Below, in pieces: positions 19,153-27,554 of a stretch of DNA of 64,000 bases; the stretch's first letter is position 1, and each line of letters starts with the position of its first letter. The translations under genes and the position numbers were made by a program. This DNA is from Limnobacter sp. CACIAM 66H1. Lineage in GTDB: Bacteria > Pseudomonadota > Gammaproteobacteria > Burkholderiales > Burkholderiaceae_B. The DNA lies in NCBI RefSeq assembly GCF_001601825.1, contig NZ_LUJK01000008.1, positions 22,070 through 86,069 on the forward strand, given 5' to 3'. The notes beneath the pieces were generated by a model. That model made no database searches, had not been told where the DNA came from, and saw only the letters and a program-made list of their open reading frames with translations.

Positions 19153-19869
19153 TCAAAGTTTGATGGTGGACTGCGCGCGAATAGCGCCTGCTTCCAGAAT
19201 TCTCATTTCAACGCTTTGCAATCTGCTGCCCTCGGGAAGGGAAAACATGCCCGATACCCTTGAAAAACGAGTCAGTTTGATTTTGAACTGGGGGTCTTCG
19301 GAAGATTCAGCGTTCGGTAAAACTATGACACTGGATTCCCCTTTGTTCAACACTTTAATCAACACCTGTACATTCAATGTCACCTCGGGGCGCTGGCTAC
19401 CCTGGATCACGAGTGCTTTATAACGGTATTGATCCGGAACCGTGTCTTTGTTCACTTGAAGCCGCTTGAGTGAAATGGCGCCCTGAAGGCTTCCAGGTAT
19501 GAATCCTTCAAAAAACGCCAAATCCTCTTTCAATTTCGCATTCTCAGATTCAAGATTCGTAATTAGGAGGTTGAGTTTGCTGCGGGCCTCTTTGTCCAGT
19601 TTTACCAATTCATTGGTACGGGATATTTCGTCTTGAAGTTCTGCTGTCTTCGTTTGAAGTTCAGTCAGTTGCTCATTGAGCACCTCAATTTCCTGGGTTG
19701 AGAAAAGTTTTTGAATGGCGTTGTCTGCAGGACCCCACATTGCGTAAGCCGCACAGACCCCAAGAACGGACAGGCCAAGCAGCAGGCCATAAGCGAACGC
19801 AAACCGGGATGAACGTTGCACTCCTGGTAACAGGGTTCGACGTGAATGATGGGTTTTCTTGGGGTTCAA
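19153..19869 (-). CDS. Membrane-anchored coiled-coil protein, DUF6776-like
   Basis: A 238-residue protein with a basic N-terminus, one membrane helix (about residues 23-45, FAYGLLLGLSVLGVCAAYAMW), then a long heptad-rich coiled coil (about 58-120, EIEVLNEQLTELQTKTAELQ onward) and a beta-rich C-terminal domain, presumably periplasmic. I recognize it as the DUF6776 type found beside bactofilin genes in betaproteobacteria; function unknown. The TTG at 19869 has AAGGA about ten bases upstream. Position between argC and the bactofilin suggests co-expression. Confidence 0.75.
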   Translation of the reverse strand: MNPKKTHHSRRTLLPGVQRSSRFAFAYGLLLGLSVLGVCAAYAMWGPADNAIQKLFSTQEIEVLNEQLTELQTKTAELQDEISRTNELVKLDKEARSKLNLLITNLESENAKLKEDLAFFEGFIPGSLQGAISLKRLQVNKDTVPDQYRYKALVIQGSQRPEVTLNVQVLIKVLNKGESSVIVLPNAESSEDPQFKIKLTRFSRVSGMFSLPEGSRLQSVEMRILEAGAIRAQSTIKL

Positions 19870-19886
19870 ACCGGGAAATCCTTACA

Positions 19887-20930
19887 TTAGGGTGCCAGTG
19901 GCAGTTGCTCCAGCCCAATATGCTCTGGCAAATCGAACATCACATTCATGGCCTGAACAGCCTGTCCAGCCGCACCCTTCACCAGGTTGTCGATCACCGA
20001 GACGATCACCAGCGTGTCGCGACCTTGTGGGCGGTGCAGTGCGATGCGCACAAAATTGGAGCCGCGCACGGATTTGGTCTCAGGCAGTGAGCCTTTGGGC
20101 ATCACATCCACAAAGTATTCGCTGGCATAGTGCTGTTCATACAAAGATTGAATATCAGTGCTTTTGCCCAGATCGTTTAATCTCACATAGGTGGTGGCCA
20201 AAATACCACGCACCATAGGCACCAAATGTGGCGTGAAGGTAATTTGGGTTTTTCGGCCCGAAATCAATTCAAGGCCTTGCTCAATTTCTGGCAAGTGGCG
20301 GTGTCCACTCACACCGTACGCTTTAAAACTTTCAGCCGCCTCAGAGAACAAAGAGCCCACCGCTGCTTTGCGACCTGCGCCGGACACGCCCGATTTGCAA
20401 TCCGCGACAATGCTGTTTTCGTCGATCAAAGGCGTTGGCCCACTGATCAGAGGCTTGAGAGCCAACTGCACGGCAGTGGGGTAGCAACCCGCCAAGCCCA
20501 CGAGTTTCGCTTTTTTGATTTCCGCACGCGCCGATTCAACCAAGCCGTAGCAGGCTTGGCCCAGCAGGTCTGGCTCGGAGTGAGGCATGCCGTACCATTT
20601 CTCGAATTCGGCGGTGTCTTTCAGGCGAAAGTCTGCTCCCAAATCGATGACGCGAATGCCGGCATTCACCAGTTCAGCCGATTGGGCCATGGCCACACCA
20701 TGTGGCGTGGCGAAGAACACCACATCGCAATCCTTTAAAGACTCAAAGGTAGGTTCTGTGAAGGCAATGTTCACGCGTTTGCGCAGTGCTGGAAACATGT
20801 CTGCGACCGGCTGTCCGACCTCGCCGCGGGAGGTGATGGCTTTCAGTTCAGCCTGCGGGTGCAGGGCCAAAAGGCGAAGAAGTTCAGAGCCTGTGTAACC
20901 GGTTCCGCCAACAATGCCTACCTTGATCAT
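19887..20930 (-). CDS. argC: ArgC, N-acetyl-gamma-glutamyl-phosphate reductase
   Basis: NADPH-dependent reductase of arginine synthesis, 347 residues, type 1. Visible are [38 protein letters not shown], the catalytic cysteine context [11 protein letters not shown], and [10 protein letters not shown]. The ATG at 20930 has AAGGA six bases upstream; 12 upstream codons in frame lie in the rpsI terminator region and are not conserved. argG, argF and argD lie elsewhere in the window (44822-48216). Confidence 0.95.
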   Translation of the reverse strand: MIKVGIVGGTGYTGSELLRLLALHPQAELKAITSRGEVGQPVADMFPALRKRVNIAFTEPTFESLKDCDVVFFATPHGVAMAQSAELVNAGIRVIDLGADFRLKDTAEFEKWYGMPHSEPDLLGQACYGLVESARAEIKKAKLVGLAGCYPTAVQLALKPLISGPTPLIDENSIVADCKSGVSGAGRKAAVGSLFSEAAESFKAYGVSGHRHLPEIEQGLELISGRKTQITFTPHLVPMVRGILATTYVRLNDLGKSTDIQSLYEQHYASEYFVDVMPKGSLPETKSVRGSNFVRIALHRPQGRDTLVIVSVIDNLVKGAAGQAVQAMNVMFDLPEHIGLEQLPLAP

Positions 20931-20950
20931 GATTATTCCTTGCGCTGAAA

Positions 20951-20979
20951 AGAAAAAAAGCCGCACATTTGTGCGGCTT
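20951..20979 (-). terminator. Rho-independent terminator after rpsI
   Basis: AAGCCGCAC (20958-20966) pairs with GTGCGGCTT (20971-20979) around a four-base loop; on the minus strand a T run follows (complement of 20953-20959). It separates the rplM-rpsI operon from argC, so argC probably needs read-through or its own promoter. Confidence 0.88.
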
Positions 20980-21040
20980 TCGATTGTAACCCAGCTGGGA
21001 GGGCTGCTGGGTGTAAACGATATGACAGCTTGGTGCTGGT

Positions 21041-21433
21041 TTATCGCTTGGAGAACTGCTTGCGACGACGCGCGCCACGCAGACCCACTTTTTTACGTTC
21101 AACTTCACGAGCGTCACGAGTAACCAGACCTGCTTTGGACAGAGTTGGCTTCAGTTCGGCGTCGAAGTCAATCAGGGCACGTGTCAGGCCGTGGCGAACT
21201 GCGCCAGCCTGGCCAGTTTCGCCGCCGCCGCGCACGTTTACCTTGATGTCAAAAGTTTCAACGTTCTCGGTCAGTACCAAGGGTTGACGAGCAACCATCT
21301 GGCCTGTTTCACGAGCGAAGTATTCAGTCAAAGGCTTGCCGTTCACGATGAACTGGCCAGTACCTTTCTTGATAAAAACACGGGCCACTGAGCTTTTGCG
21401 GCGACCGGTTCCGTAATTGTATTCACCAATCAT
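21041..21433 (-). CDS. rpsI: Ribosomal protein uS9
   Basis: Small-subunit protein S9 of 130 residues with the expected N-terminal [15 protein letters not shown], the central [17 protein letters not shown] and the basic C-terminus ending [17 protein letters not shown], whose final Lys-Arg contacts P-site tRNA. It follows rplM after eight bases in the classical two-gene operon and is followed by a strong terminator. Confidence 0.98.
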   Translation of the reverse strand: MIGEYNYGTGRRKSSVARVFIKKGTGQFIVNGKPLTEYFARETGQMVARQPLVLTENVETFDIKVNVRGGGETGQAGAVRHGLTRALIDFDAELKPTLSKAGLVTRDAREVERKKVGLRGARRRKQFSKR

Positions 21434-21441
21434 GGTTCACC

Positions 21442-21870
21442 TCAGATTTCAAGTGGCTTGGGTTGTTGTGCGGAATGCGGGTGCTCGGCCTCAGCGTAGA
21501 TCTTCAATTTCTTGATCATCGCGTAGCCCAGAGGACCTTTTGGCAACATGCCTTTCACAGCTTTCTCCAGCGCGCGGCCAGGGAAGCGTTCCTGCATCTT
21601 GTCAAAGTTCGTTTCGTAAATACCGCCTGGGTAACCAGAGTGGCGGAAATACTTCTTGTTCAGGCCTTTGGTGCCTGTAACGCGCAATTTACCGGCATTT
21701 ACAACAACAATGAAGTCGCCTGTGTCGATGTGCGGTGTGAATTCAGGTTTGTGCTTACCACGGAGGCGGCGTGCAACTTCACTGGCTACACGTCCCAACA
21801 CCTTGTCGGTGCCGTCGATCACAAACCACTCTTGTTTAACCTCACCGGGTTTCGCTGAGTAGGTTTTCAT
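21442..21870 (-). CDS. rplM: Ribosomal protein uL13
   Basis: Large-subunit protein L13 of 142 residues. Typical segments are [24 protein letters not shown], the [16 protein letters not shown] strand region, [11 protein letters not shown] and [12 protein letters not shown]. Upstream lies a roughly 110-base leader with a stable hairpin and a recognizable promoter; in some bacteria L13 represses its own operon through the leader, which may apply here. Confidence 0.98.
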   Translation of the reverse strand: MKTYSAKPGEVKQEWFVIDGTDKVLGRVASEVARRLRGKHKPEFTPHIDTGDFIVVVNAGKLRVTGTKGLNKKYFRHSGYPGGIYETNFDKMQERFPGRALEKAVKGMLPKGPLGYAMIKKLKIYAEAEHPHSAQQPKPLEI

Positions 21871-21924
21871 GATTTTTCCTTAAAGATAAAAAAGTGCTTT
21901 TTACCTGTCTCCCTACTTGTACAT

Positions 21925-21952
21925 GCAGCCAGCAATTAATATGCCGGTCTGC
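21925..21952 (-). promoter_or_regulatory. rplM leader hairpin, candidate L13 control element
   Basis: On the minus strand GCAGACCGGCA pairs with TGCTGGCTGC, a ten-pair stem with one bulged A and one G-U pair around the loop TATTAAT. It lies about 55 bases upstream of the rplM start in the 5' leader. No T run follows, so it is not a terminator. Autoregulation is inference. Confidence 0.5.
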
Positions 21953-21984
21953 AGCCGAAGGGCTCTCCCAACAGGTAACCCGCA

Positions 21985-22014
21985 ATTTTAGCAAAGTTTT
22001 TTGCTTTCGGTTAA
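21985..22014 (-). promoter_or_regulatory. Predicted rplM-rpsI promoter
   Basis: Minus-strand -10 TAAAAT (21985-21990) with TTAACC (22009-22014) as a weak -35 at 18-base spacing. It lies between the small-RNA terminator and the rplM leader. Confidence 0.55.
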
Positions 22015-22033
22015 ACTTTTTTGGATGTTGGAT

Positions 22034-22068
22034 AAAAAAAACCCAAGCACTGTGAGGTGCTTGGGTTT
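22034..22068 (-). terminator. Terminator of the predicted small RNA
   Basis: Twelve-base stem, 22039-22050 with 22057-22068, six-base loop, followed on the minus strand by eight T (complement of 22034-22041). It insulates rplM from upstream transcription. Confidence 0.85.
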
Positions 22069-22157
22069 AATCCACCAAAGGAGGAGGGTGGAGGAGACAA
22101 TCTTGCACCTGAGTGAAACTCTGCGACCCGTGGTACGTGGTTCATTCAAGTGACTAC
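22034..22157 (-). ncRNA. Predicted small RNA with anti-Shine-Dalgarno loop
   Basis: Predicted transcript of about 124 nt with three hairpins. First, CACTTGAATGAA pairs with TTCACTCAGGTG (22141-22152 with 22106-22117; 10 Watson-Crick pairs, one wobble, one mismatch). Then a single-stranded TGTCTCCTCC leads into TCCACC-CTCCTCCTTT-GGTGGA (22071-22092), which exposes a CTCCTCC loop complementary to ribosome binding sites. Last is a terminator, AAACCCAAGCAC with GTGCTTGGGTTT and eight T (22034-22068). A promoter with 17-base spacing precedes it. The architecture recalls the betaproteobacterial toxic small RNA family in Rfam, from memory and not verified. No gene on this strand lies directly upstream to own the terminator. 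Confidence 0.72.
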
Positions 22158-22164
22158 AATTCGA

Positions 22165-22193
22165 ATTTTAGAGAGTTTTCTGTTGCGGCGCAA
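22165..22193 (-). promoter_or_regulatory. Predicted promoter of the small RNA
   Basis: Minus-strand -35 TTGCGC (22188-22193) and -10 TAAAAT (22165-22170) with exactly 17 bases between. Start of transcription is expected near 22157-22158. Confidence 0.6.
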
Positions 22194-22404
22194 GAGTATG
22201 TTTTTGTTGTCCGAAAAAAGCAACTTATTCCACAATTCAAAAGTGGTTTAAAAAAATATAATAAAAACAATATCTTGCAAAGATTAATAGTGACTGACCG
22301 GTTATTTGTTAAGCGGAATTATTAAAATAGAGCAATTTTTCAACTTCTTTTCAACAAATATTGTGCAACGCATAATGAGTGATTAATCATAAATAAGGAG
22401 TTTT
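22194..22404. other. AT-rich intergenic stretch upstream of the OsmC-like gene
   Basis: About 210 bases, visibly richer in A and T runs than the rest of the window, with no supported gene. A possible sigma-70 promoter for the downstream gene is TTTTCA (22348-22353) and CATAAT (22371-22376), 17 bases apart. Confidence 0.5.
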
Positions 22405-22827
22405 ATGGAAGCCGAAGTTAGCTGGTCGGGGTTACCCGGCATGTCATTTGTAGCCACGACAGGCAGTGGACATATGTTGTGTATGGATGGTGCCCCGGAC
22501 GGTGGCGGTAATAACCTGGCCCCTCGCCCTATGGAAGTGGTTTTGGCAGGCACCGGTGCCTGTACTGCCTATGATGTGGTGTTGATTTTGCGCAAAAGCG
22601 GTCAAGATATTCGCAATTGCAAGGTGAAAATGAGCGCCGAGCGGGCCGAAGAGGCGCCGAAGGTTTTCACCAAGATCAACTTTCATTTTCAGGTGATCGG
22701 GCGGGGGCTAAAGCCCAATTTGGTTGACCGCGCAATCAAGTTGTCTCATGAGAAGTACTGCTCAGCGTCCGCCATGCTTGGCAAAACAGCTGAGTTGGTG
22801 TTTACGCACGAAATTATCGAAGATTAA
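22405..22827 (+). CDS. OsmC family protein
   Basis: A 140-residue OsmC/Ohr-fold protein; characterized members reduce peroxides with two cysteines. The family core RPMEVVLAGTGACTAYDVVLILRK holds the first cysteine, and HEKYCSASAMLGKTAEL holds the second, so both redox positions are present. This subgroup resembles YhfA-type OsmC proteins of unknown substrate. AAGGAG stands seven bases before the ATG. Its 3' end overlaps the coq7 stop by four bases on the other strand. Confidence 0.9.
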   Translation: MEAEVSWSGLPGMSFVATTGSGHMLCMDGAPDGGGNNLAPRPMEVVLAGTGACTAYDVVLILRKSGQDIRNCKVKMSAERAEEAPKVFTKINFHFQVIGRGLKPNLVDRAIKLSHEKYCSASAMLGKTAELVFTHEIIED

Positions 22828-23510
22828 ATTTTTTGTGCCAGTGTGGTCATGACCTTCGACATTGCGGTCATGGCCAGTTTCACTGGCATCGGCAAATTGT
22901 TAGCGCCTTGATCGATTGCAGTTTGCCCATGTTCAATCTCGTCCTGGCGCATCTGTTCCAGAATTGCCCTTGATTTCTGATCACCCGCGGGCAGTTTGCC
23001 CAAGTGGTCATTCAAGTGCTTTTCAACCTGCCTCTCGGTCTCAGCCATGAAACCGAGGCTCACTTTGTCGCCCAGTGTGCCCGCGACAAATCCCAAAGCA
23101 AATGCACCACCGTACCAAAATGGGTTCAACAGACTGGGACGCGCACCCAGTTGGTCCAGGCGCTCTTGGGTCCATGCCAGGTGGTCGGCTTCCTCTTTGG
23201 CAGCGTGATCAAACAAAGCCTTTTTTTCAGGGTCCTTGCTGGCCAGTGCCTGAGCCTGATAAAGCGCCTGTGCGCAGATTTCCCCCACGTGGTTTACACG
23301 CATCAGGCCAATTACCTGTTCTTTGTCTGAATCGCTGAGTTGCTCTACCGGCCAGGTTTGTCCGGCTGGGTTGGGCCGTTGTGCCACAGGCGTTGCGGCC
23401 AAAGTTTTCAATGCTTTGTCCAGTTCGCCAATGACTGCATCCAGAGAAGGCAGCTTCGGGAGGCTTGGAAAGCCGGGAAGGCCAGTAAAGCGGGGAGGTT
23501 GATTTGGCAT
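22824..23510 (-). CDS. coq7: Coq7, demethoxyubiquinone hydroxylase
   Basis: Di-iron monooxygenase of 228 residues for the penultimate hydroxylation of ubiquinone synthesis. Iron ligands appear as MRVNHVGEICAQALYQ, AKEEADHLAWTQERL and MRQDEIEHGQTAI (Glu and ExxH sets). A proline-rich N-terminal lead (PPRFTGLPGFPSLPKLP) is common in betaproteobacterial versions. It is divergent from miaB and convergent with the OsmC-like gene. Confidence 0.93.
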   Translation of the reverse strand: MPNQPPRFTGLPGFPSLPKLPSLDAVIGELDKALKTLAATPVAQRPNPAGQTWPVEQLSDSDKEQVIGLMRVNHVGEICAQALYQAQALASKDPEKKALFDHAAKEEADHLAWTQERLDQLGARPSLLNPFWYGGAFALGFVAGTLGDKVSLGFMAETERQVEKHLNDHLGKLPAGDQKSRAILEQMRQDEIEHGQTAIDQGANNLPMPVKLAMTAMSKVMTTLAQKI

Positions 23511-23671
23511 TACTACGCACCAATCCTGAGTTTTTTCAATGAAGTCTTCATTTTAGCAAGGGATGCAAGTAAAATCCGCGTCAACGCGCAACGAATTACA
23601 ACGTCCCCGTGTTGCCTCCTGTTTCAATTCTGAAACCGGCCTGCTTCATGGTGGCATATTTTAGGCAAACC

Positions 23672-25015
23672 ATGACTTCCAAGAAAAAGCTCTTCATCAA
23701 AACCTTTGGCTGCCAGATGAATGAGTATGACTCCGACAAAATGGCTGATGTGCTGGGTAGCTCTGATGGAGTAGAGCGGACAAATACCCCGGATGATGCA
23801 GACATTATTCTGTTTAACACCTGTTCGGTGCGAGAGAAAGCGCAGGAAAAGGTGTTTAGCGACCTGGGCCGTGTCAAACACCTGAAAAAATCCAACCCCA
23901 ACCTGATTATTGGCGTTGGGGGTTGCGTGGCCAGTCAGGAAGGTAAGGCAATTGTAGAGCGCGCTCCTTATGTGGATGTGGTATTTGGTCCTCAGACTTT
24001 GCACCGATTGCCGCAATTGATCAGGCAGCGTCGGGATACACACCGACCGCAGGTGGACATTTCTTTTCCTGAAATCGAGAAGTTTGACAATTTGCCACTG
24101 GCCAAAAACACAGGCGCCACCGCGTTTGTGTCTATTATGGAAGGCTGCAGCAAGTATTGCAGTTTCTGCGTGGTCCCCTACACACGCGGTGAAGAGATTT
24201 CCCGCCCGTTCGAGGACGTACTGATGGAAATTGCTGATTTGGCTGATCAGGGTGTTCGAGAAATCAACTTGCTTGGGCAAAACGTGAATGCTTATCGCGG
24301 GAGAATGGGCGATACAAACGAGATAGCCGATTTTGCCCTGCTGCTTGAATACGTGTCTGAAGTGCCGGGGGTGGAGCGCATTCGTTTTACCACCTCGCAC
24401 CCCAAAGAGTTCGGCCCGCGCCTGATTGAAGCCTTTGCAAAGCTGCCCAAGCTGGTAGATCACCTTCATTTGCCTGTTCAAGCGGGTTCGGATCGCATTC
24501 TCGCGGCCATGAAACGGGGATACACCGCACTTGAATACAAGTCGATCATTCGTAAACTCCGAGAAATTCGTCCCAATATCTCGATGTCGTCCGATTTTAT
24601 TGTCGGTTTTCCTGGTGAAACTGAAGCCGATTTCGAGAAAACGATGGATTTGATCAACGCAGTGGGCTTTGATACCTCGTTTTCTTTCGTGTACAGTCCT
24701 CGCCCTGGCACGCCTGCTGCTGACTTGGAGGACGGAGTAGACCAGATCACCAAGCTCAAGCGGCTGGCACGATTGCAGAAAACCATTCAGGATCACGCCA
24801 CAAGCATTAGTCAATCAATGGTTGGAACACGCCAGAAGGTCTTGGTCGAAGGCCCATCCAGAAAAGACCCCACTGAATTGGCGGGCCGCACTGAGAATAA
24901 CCGGGTAGTTAACTTTGCTGGTAGTGCCCGCATGGTAGGGCAAATTGTTGAGTTGGACATCGTCGAGGCCTATCCCAATTCATTGCGCGGGCAGGTGCCG
25001 ATCATGGCTGCCTGA
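23672..25015 (+). CDS. miaB: MiaB, tRNA-2-methylthio-N6-dimethylallyladenosine synthase
   Basis: Radical-SAM methylthiotransferase of 447 residues acting on i6A37 made by MiaA. The N-terminal cluster cysteines are [22 protein letters not shown] and [10 protein letters not shown]; the radical-SAM motif is [16 protein letters not shown]; a TRAM domain closes the protein. The ATG at 23672 directly precedes the conserved part; the frame extends 21 codons upstream without conservation. PhoH and YbeY genes, which usually follow miaB, are absent here. Confidence 0.96.
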   Translation: MTSKKKLFIKTFGCQMNEYDSDKMADVLGSSDGVERTNTPDDADIILFNTCSVREKAQEKVFSDLGRVKHLKKSNPNLIIGVGGCVASQEGKAIVERAPYVDVVFGPQTLHRLPQLIRQRRDTHRPQVDISFPEIEKFDNLPLAKNTGATAFVSIMEGCSKYCSFCVVPYTRGEEISRPFEDVLMEIADLADQGVREINLLGQNVNAYRGRMGDTNEIADFALLLEYVSEVPGVERIRFTTSHPKEFGPRLIEAFAKLPKLVDHLHLPVQAGSDRILAAMKRGYTALEYKSIIRKLREIRPNISMSSDFIVGFPGETEADFEKTMDLINAVGFDTSFSFVYSPRPGTPAADLEDGVDQITKLKRLARLQKTIQDHATSISQSMVGTRQKVLVEGPSRKDPTELAGRTENNRVVNFAGSARMVGQIVELDIVEAYPNSLRGQVPIMAA

Positions 25016-25077
25016 TATCCGTCATTTTTTTCGGTTATCCTTGAGCCGTTATTGTTTACAGAGGTTCATCCTCCCGT

Positions 25078-25992
25078 ATGTCAGAACCGAGTCCGTCGCA
25101 GGTCCCCAATAAAAAAGAACGGGGCCTGCTTGAACGCCTTTCCTCGTTGCTACTTCGTGAGCCTGAGGACAGGGAGCAACTCTTGGAAGTGTTGCAACAG
25201 GCCCATGAAAGAAACCTACTGGACGCCGATGCACTCTCAATGATTGAGGGTGTCATGCAGGTAAGTGACCTTTCTGCGGGCGACATCATGGTGCCCCGCG
25301 CGCAGATGGATGCGATCAACGCGGAAGACTCCATCGACCAAATCGTGGCTTTCGCAGTGGAAAAAGCACATTCCCGTTTCCCTGTGTACGAGGGTGAGCG
25401 GGACAATGTAATCGGTGTATTGCTGGCCAAAGACCTGCTGCGCATTCATGCCAATTCGGAAGTCAATTTGCGCGACATGCTGCGCCCTGCAGTGTTTATT
25501 CCCGAGAGTAAACGCCTGAACGTATTGCTCCATGATTTTCGCCTGAACCGAAATCACATTCCGCTGGTGGTTGATGAATATGGTGGCGTGGCTGGCTTGG
25601 TCACAATCGAAGATGTACTTGAGCAAATTGTGGGCGACATTGAAGACGAATATGACTTTGATGAAGAAGCTGACAATATCGTGAGCCTCGGCGGGGACCA
25701 ATTGGGTTTATACCGCGTCAAGGCGCTGACGACGATTGAACAGTTCAATGACACATTCGGAACCGCGTTTTCAAACGAACATGCCGATACTCTTGGGGGC
25801 TTGTTAACCGACGAACTGGCCCGTCTGCCTGTGCGTGGTGATGTAGTTGAGTTACCGCCTTTTCGTTTTGAAGTACTGCGTGCCGACGCCAGACAAGTTC
25901 ACTTGCTTCGTGTTCAGAAAATTGAACCCGCACCCGACGATATAGATACCCATTCATCGACCGAGAACGCTGACTCCGACAGGCCCAATTGA
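25078..25992 (+). CDS. CorC/YbeX family CBS-domain protein
   Basis: A 304-residue cytosolic protein with two CBS domains (about residues 65-185) and a C-terminal CorC_HlyC domain. Hallmarks are DIMVPRAQMDAI, RFPVYEGERDNVIGVLLAKDLL, VVDEYGGVAGLVTIEDVLEQIVGDIEDE and ADTLGGLLTDEL. YbeX has been linked to magnesium/cobalt homeostasis and ribosome metabolism. Its stop overlaps the lnt start by one base. Confidence 0.9.
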   Translation: MSEPSPSQVPNKKERGLLERLSSLLLREPEDREQLLEVLQQAHERNLLDADALSMIEGVMQVSDLSAGDIMVPRAQMDAINAEDSIDQIVAFAVEKAHSRFPVYEGERDNVIGVLLAKDLLRIHANSEVNLRDMLRPAVFIPESKRLNVLLHDFRLNRNHIPLVVDEYGGVAGLVTIEDVLEQIVGDIEDEYDFDEEADNIVSLGGDQLGLYRVKALTTIEQFNDTFGTAFSNEHADTLGGLLTDELARLPVRGDVVELPPFRFEVLRADARQVHLLRVQKIEPAPDDIDTHSSTENADSDRPN

Positions 25993-27542
25993 TGTACTCC
26001 TTTTTTGCTGGTGCGCTCTTGGGAGTGCCTTGGGTGTTGTCATTTGCCCCCCATTCACTTTGGTGGCTTGGTTTGCTGTTACTTGCCTTGTTGCCTTTTG
26101 TCGCACGGAAAACCGGTAAACCTTGGCTTGTAGGTTTGGCATTTGGATGGTCGGCATATGGCTTCGGTGTGTCATGGTTGCACATCAGCCTGCACACTTA
26201 TGGCGGTTTGCCCTCCATGCTGGCTTGGGTCGCGGTCGCAGCTTTTACCCTTTACCTCGCAGTATTCCCTGCGCTGGCTTTGTGGTTATACGATCGCTTC
26301 GCCACTCTGGAGGCTGAATCGCTGCCAGGTGCGGCGTTCAACGCCTCGCTTTGGGCTGCATTGTGGACTTTTTTCGAGTGGGCCCGGGGCACATTCATGA
26401 CTGGTTTCGCATGGCTTGGGCTGGGCGATGCTCTTGTGGATTCTCCTTTTGCCAACCTGTTGCCTTGGTTGGGGAGTTACGGCAGTTTGTTTGTCTTGAT
26501 GCTGTTTGCTCACCTTCTCCTGTCTGTTGCTTTCAAGCGCCGGCTTAACACTATGCTGGCTGCCGCAGCAGTGCTGGGCAGTTTGCTGGTGTTGGTACAG
26601 GTTCCTGTCAAAACCCAAATTGCGAGTCCGCTGAGTGTAGTTGGTGTTCAAACCAATGTTGATCAAAGTATCAAGTTTGATCCTGATCTGATTGTGTCCA
26701 ACATGCAAAAAGCATTTGCCTTGGGGGAACTGGCCAAGGAGCAGCTGGCGAATCAGGGGGGCGGTTTGCTAGTTTTTCCAGAAACCGTGAATCCATTGGT
26801 ATGGACCGACACACCGGTTGAATGGCGTACCACCTTTCGTGATTTTGCTACCCCGGGCGAGACAACAGTGATCATGGGGTCGGCCATTCAAGAGGGGTCG
26901 CAGTATTTCAATTCAATCGTGATGTTTCAAGGTGATGAATCACTGGAGGCGCTTGAGGTGCCTGAAACACGCCACGACAAAAGGCATCTGGTGCCGTTTG
27001 GTGAGTTTATTCCGCTTGGCTTCAAGTGGTTTGTGGCGATGTTGAACATGCCCATGGGAGAGTTCACCTCTGGCTCGGGGCCGCTAAAACCCTTTTTGGT
27101 CAATGGCAACGCTCTAGCCTCCACCGTGTGTTACGAAGATATTTTTAGCGGTGAGTTTGCCGGGCTGGTCGCCAATTCCACCCAAGAGCCCTCCATTTTT
27201 GTGAATTTGAGCAATCTTGCGTGGTTTGGCCAGTCTTGGGCGCTTGATCAGCATGCCCAAATGGGGCGCACTCGGTCGGCTGAACATCGCAAGCCAGGAT
27301 TGCGCGTCACCAACACAGGTGTTTCAGGCATTGTGAACGAGCAGGGGCAATGGATCTACCGTGTTGAACCTGGGCAGGCTCTGCTGTGGTCGGGCCAAAT
27401 CGAAGGCCGATTGGGGCAAACCTTCTTTGCAAAGTGGGGCGATCGCCTGTGGTTTTCAATTTGGGGAGTAGTCCTTCTACTGCTGTGCGTGCGTGAATGG
27501 CGCTTGAGGGCTTACAATAGAGCCCATTCAATCAATCCGTAA
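25992..27542 (+). CDS. lnt: Lnt, apolipoprotein N-acyltransferase
   Basis: Inner-membrane enzyme of 516 residues that adds the third acyl chain to lipoproteins. About six hydrophobic segments fill residues 1-200, followed by a periplasmic nitrilase domain and a last membrane helix near the C-terminus. The Glu-Lys-Cys triad is seen in [21 protein letters not shown] and STVCYEDIF. The ATG at 25992 overlaps the corC stop as TGATG; a TTG one codon earlier also fits. The corC-lnt pair is conserved widely. Confidence 0.94.
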   Translation: MYSFFAGALLGVPWVLSFAPHSLWWLGLLLLALLPFVARKTGKPWLVGLAFGWSAYGFGVSWLHISLHTYGGLPSMLAWVAVAAFTLYLAVFPALALWLYDRFATLEAESLPGAAFNASLWAALWTFFEWARGTFMTGFAWLGLGDALVDSPFANLLPWLGSYGSLFVLMLFAHLLLSVAFKRRLNTMLAAAAVLGSLLVLVQVPVKTQIASPLSVVGVQTNVDQSIKFDPDLIVSNMQKAFALGELAKEQLANQGGGLLVFPETVNPLVWTDTPVEWRTTFRDFATPGETTVIMGSAIQEGSQYFNSIVMFQGDESLEALEVPETRHDKRHLVPFGEFIPLGFKWFVAMLNMPMGEFTSGSGPLKPFLVNGNALASTVCYEDIFSGEFAGLVANSTQEPSIFVNLSNLAWFGQSWALDQHAQMGRTRSAEHRKPGLRVTNTGVSGIVNEQGQWIYRVEPGQALLWSGQIEGRLGQTFFAKWGDRLWFSIWGVVLLLLCVREWRLRAYNRAHSINP

Positions 27543-27554
27543 AGTTTAAAAGCC

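Noticed and set aside
22113..22325. A 70-codon open frame on + between the small RNA and the OsmC-like gene
   Set aside because: It is AT-rich, lacks any recognizable motif or good ribosome site, and overlaps the predicted small RNA and its promoter on the other strand.
23624..24814. Long open frame antisense to miaB
   Set aside because: It lies fully inside a strongly conserved gene and its translation shows no domain; it reflects codon bias of the opposite strand.
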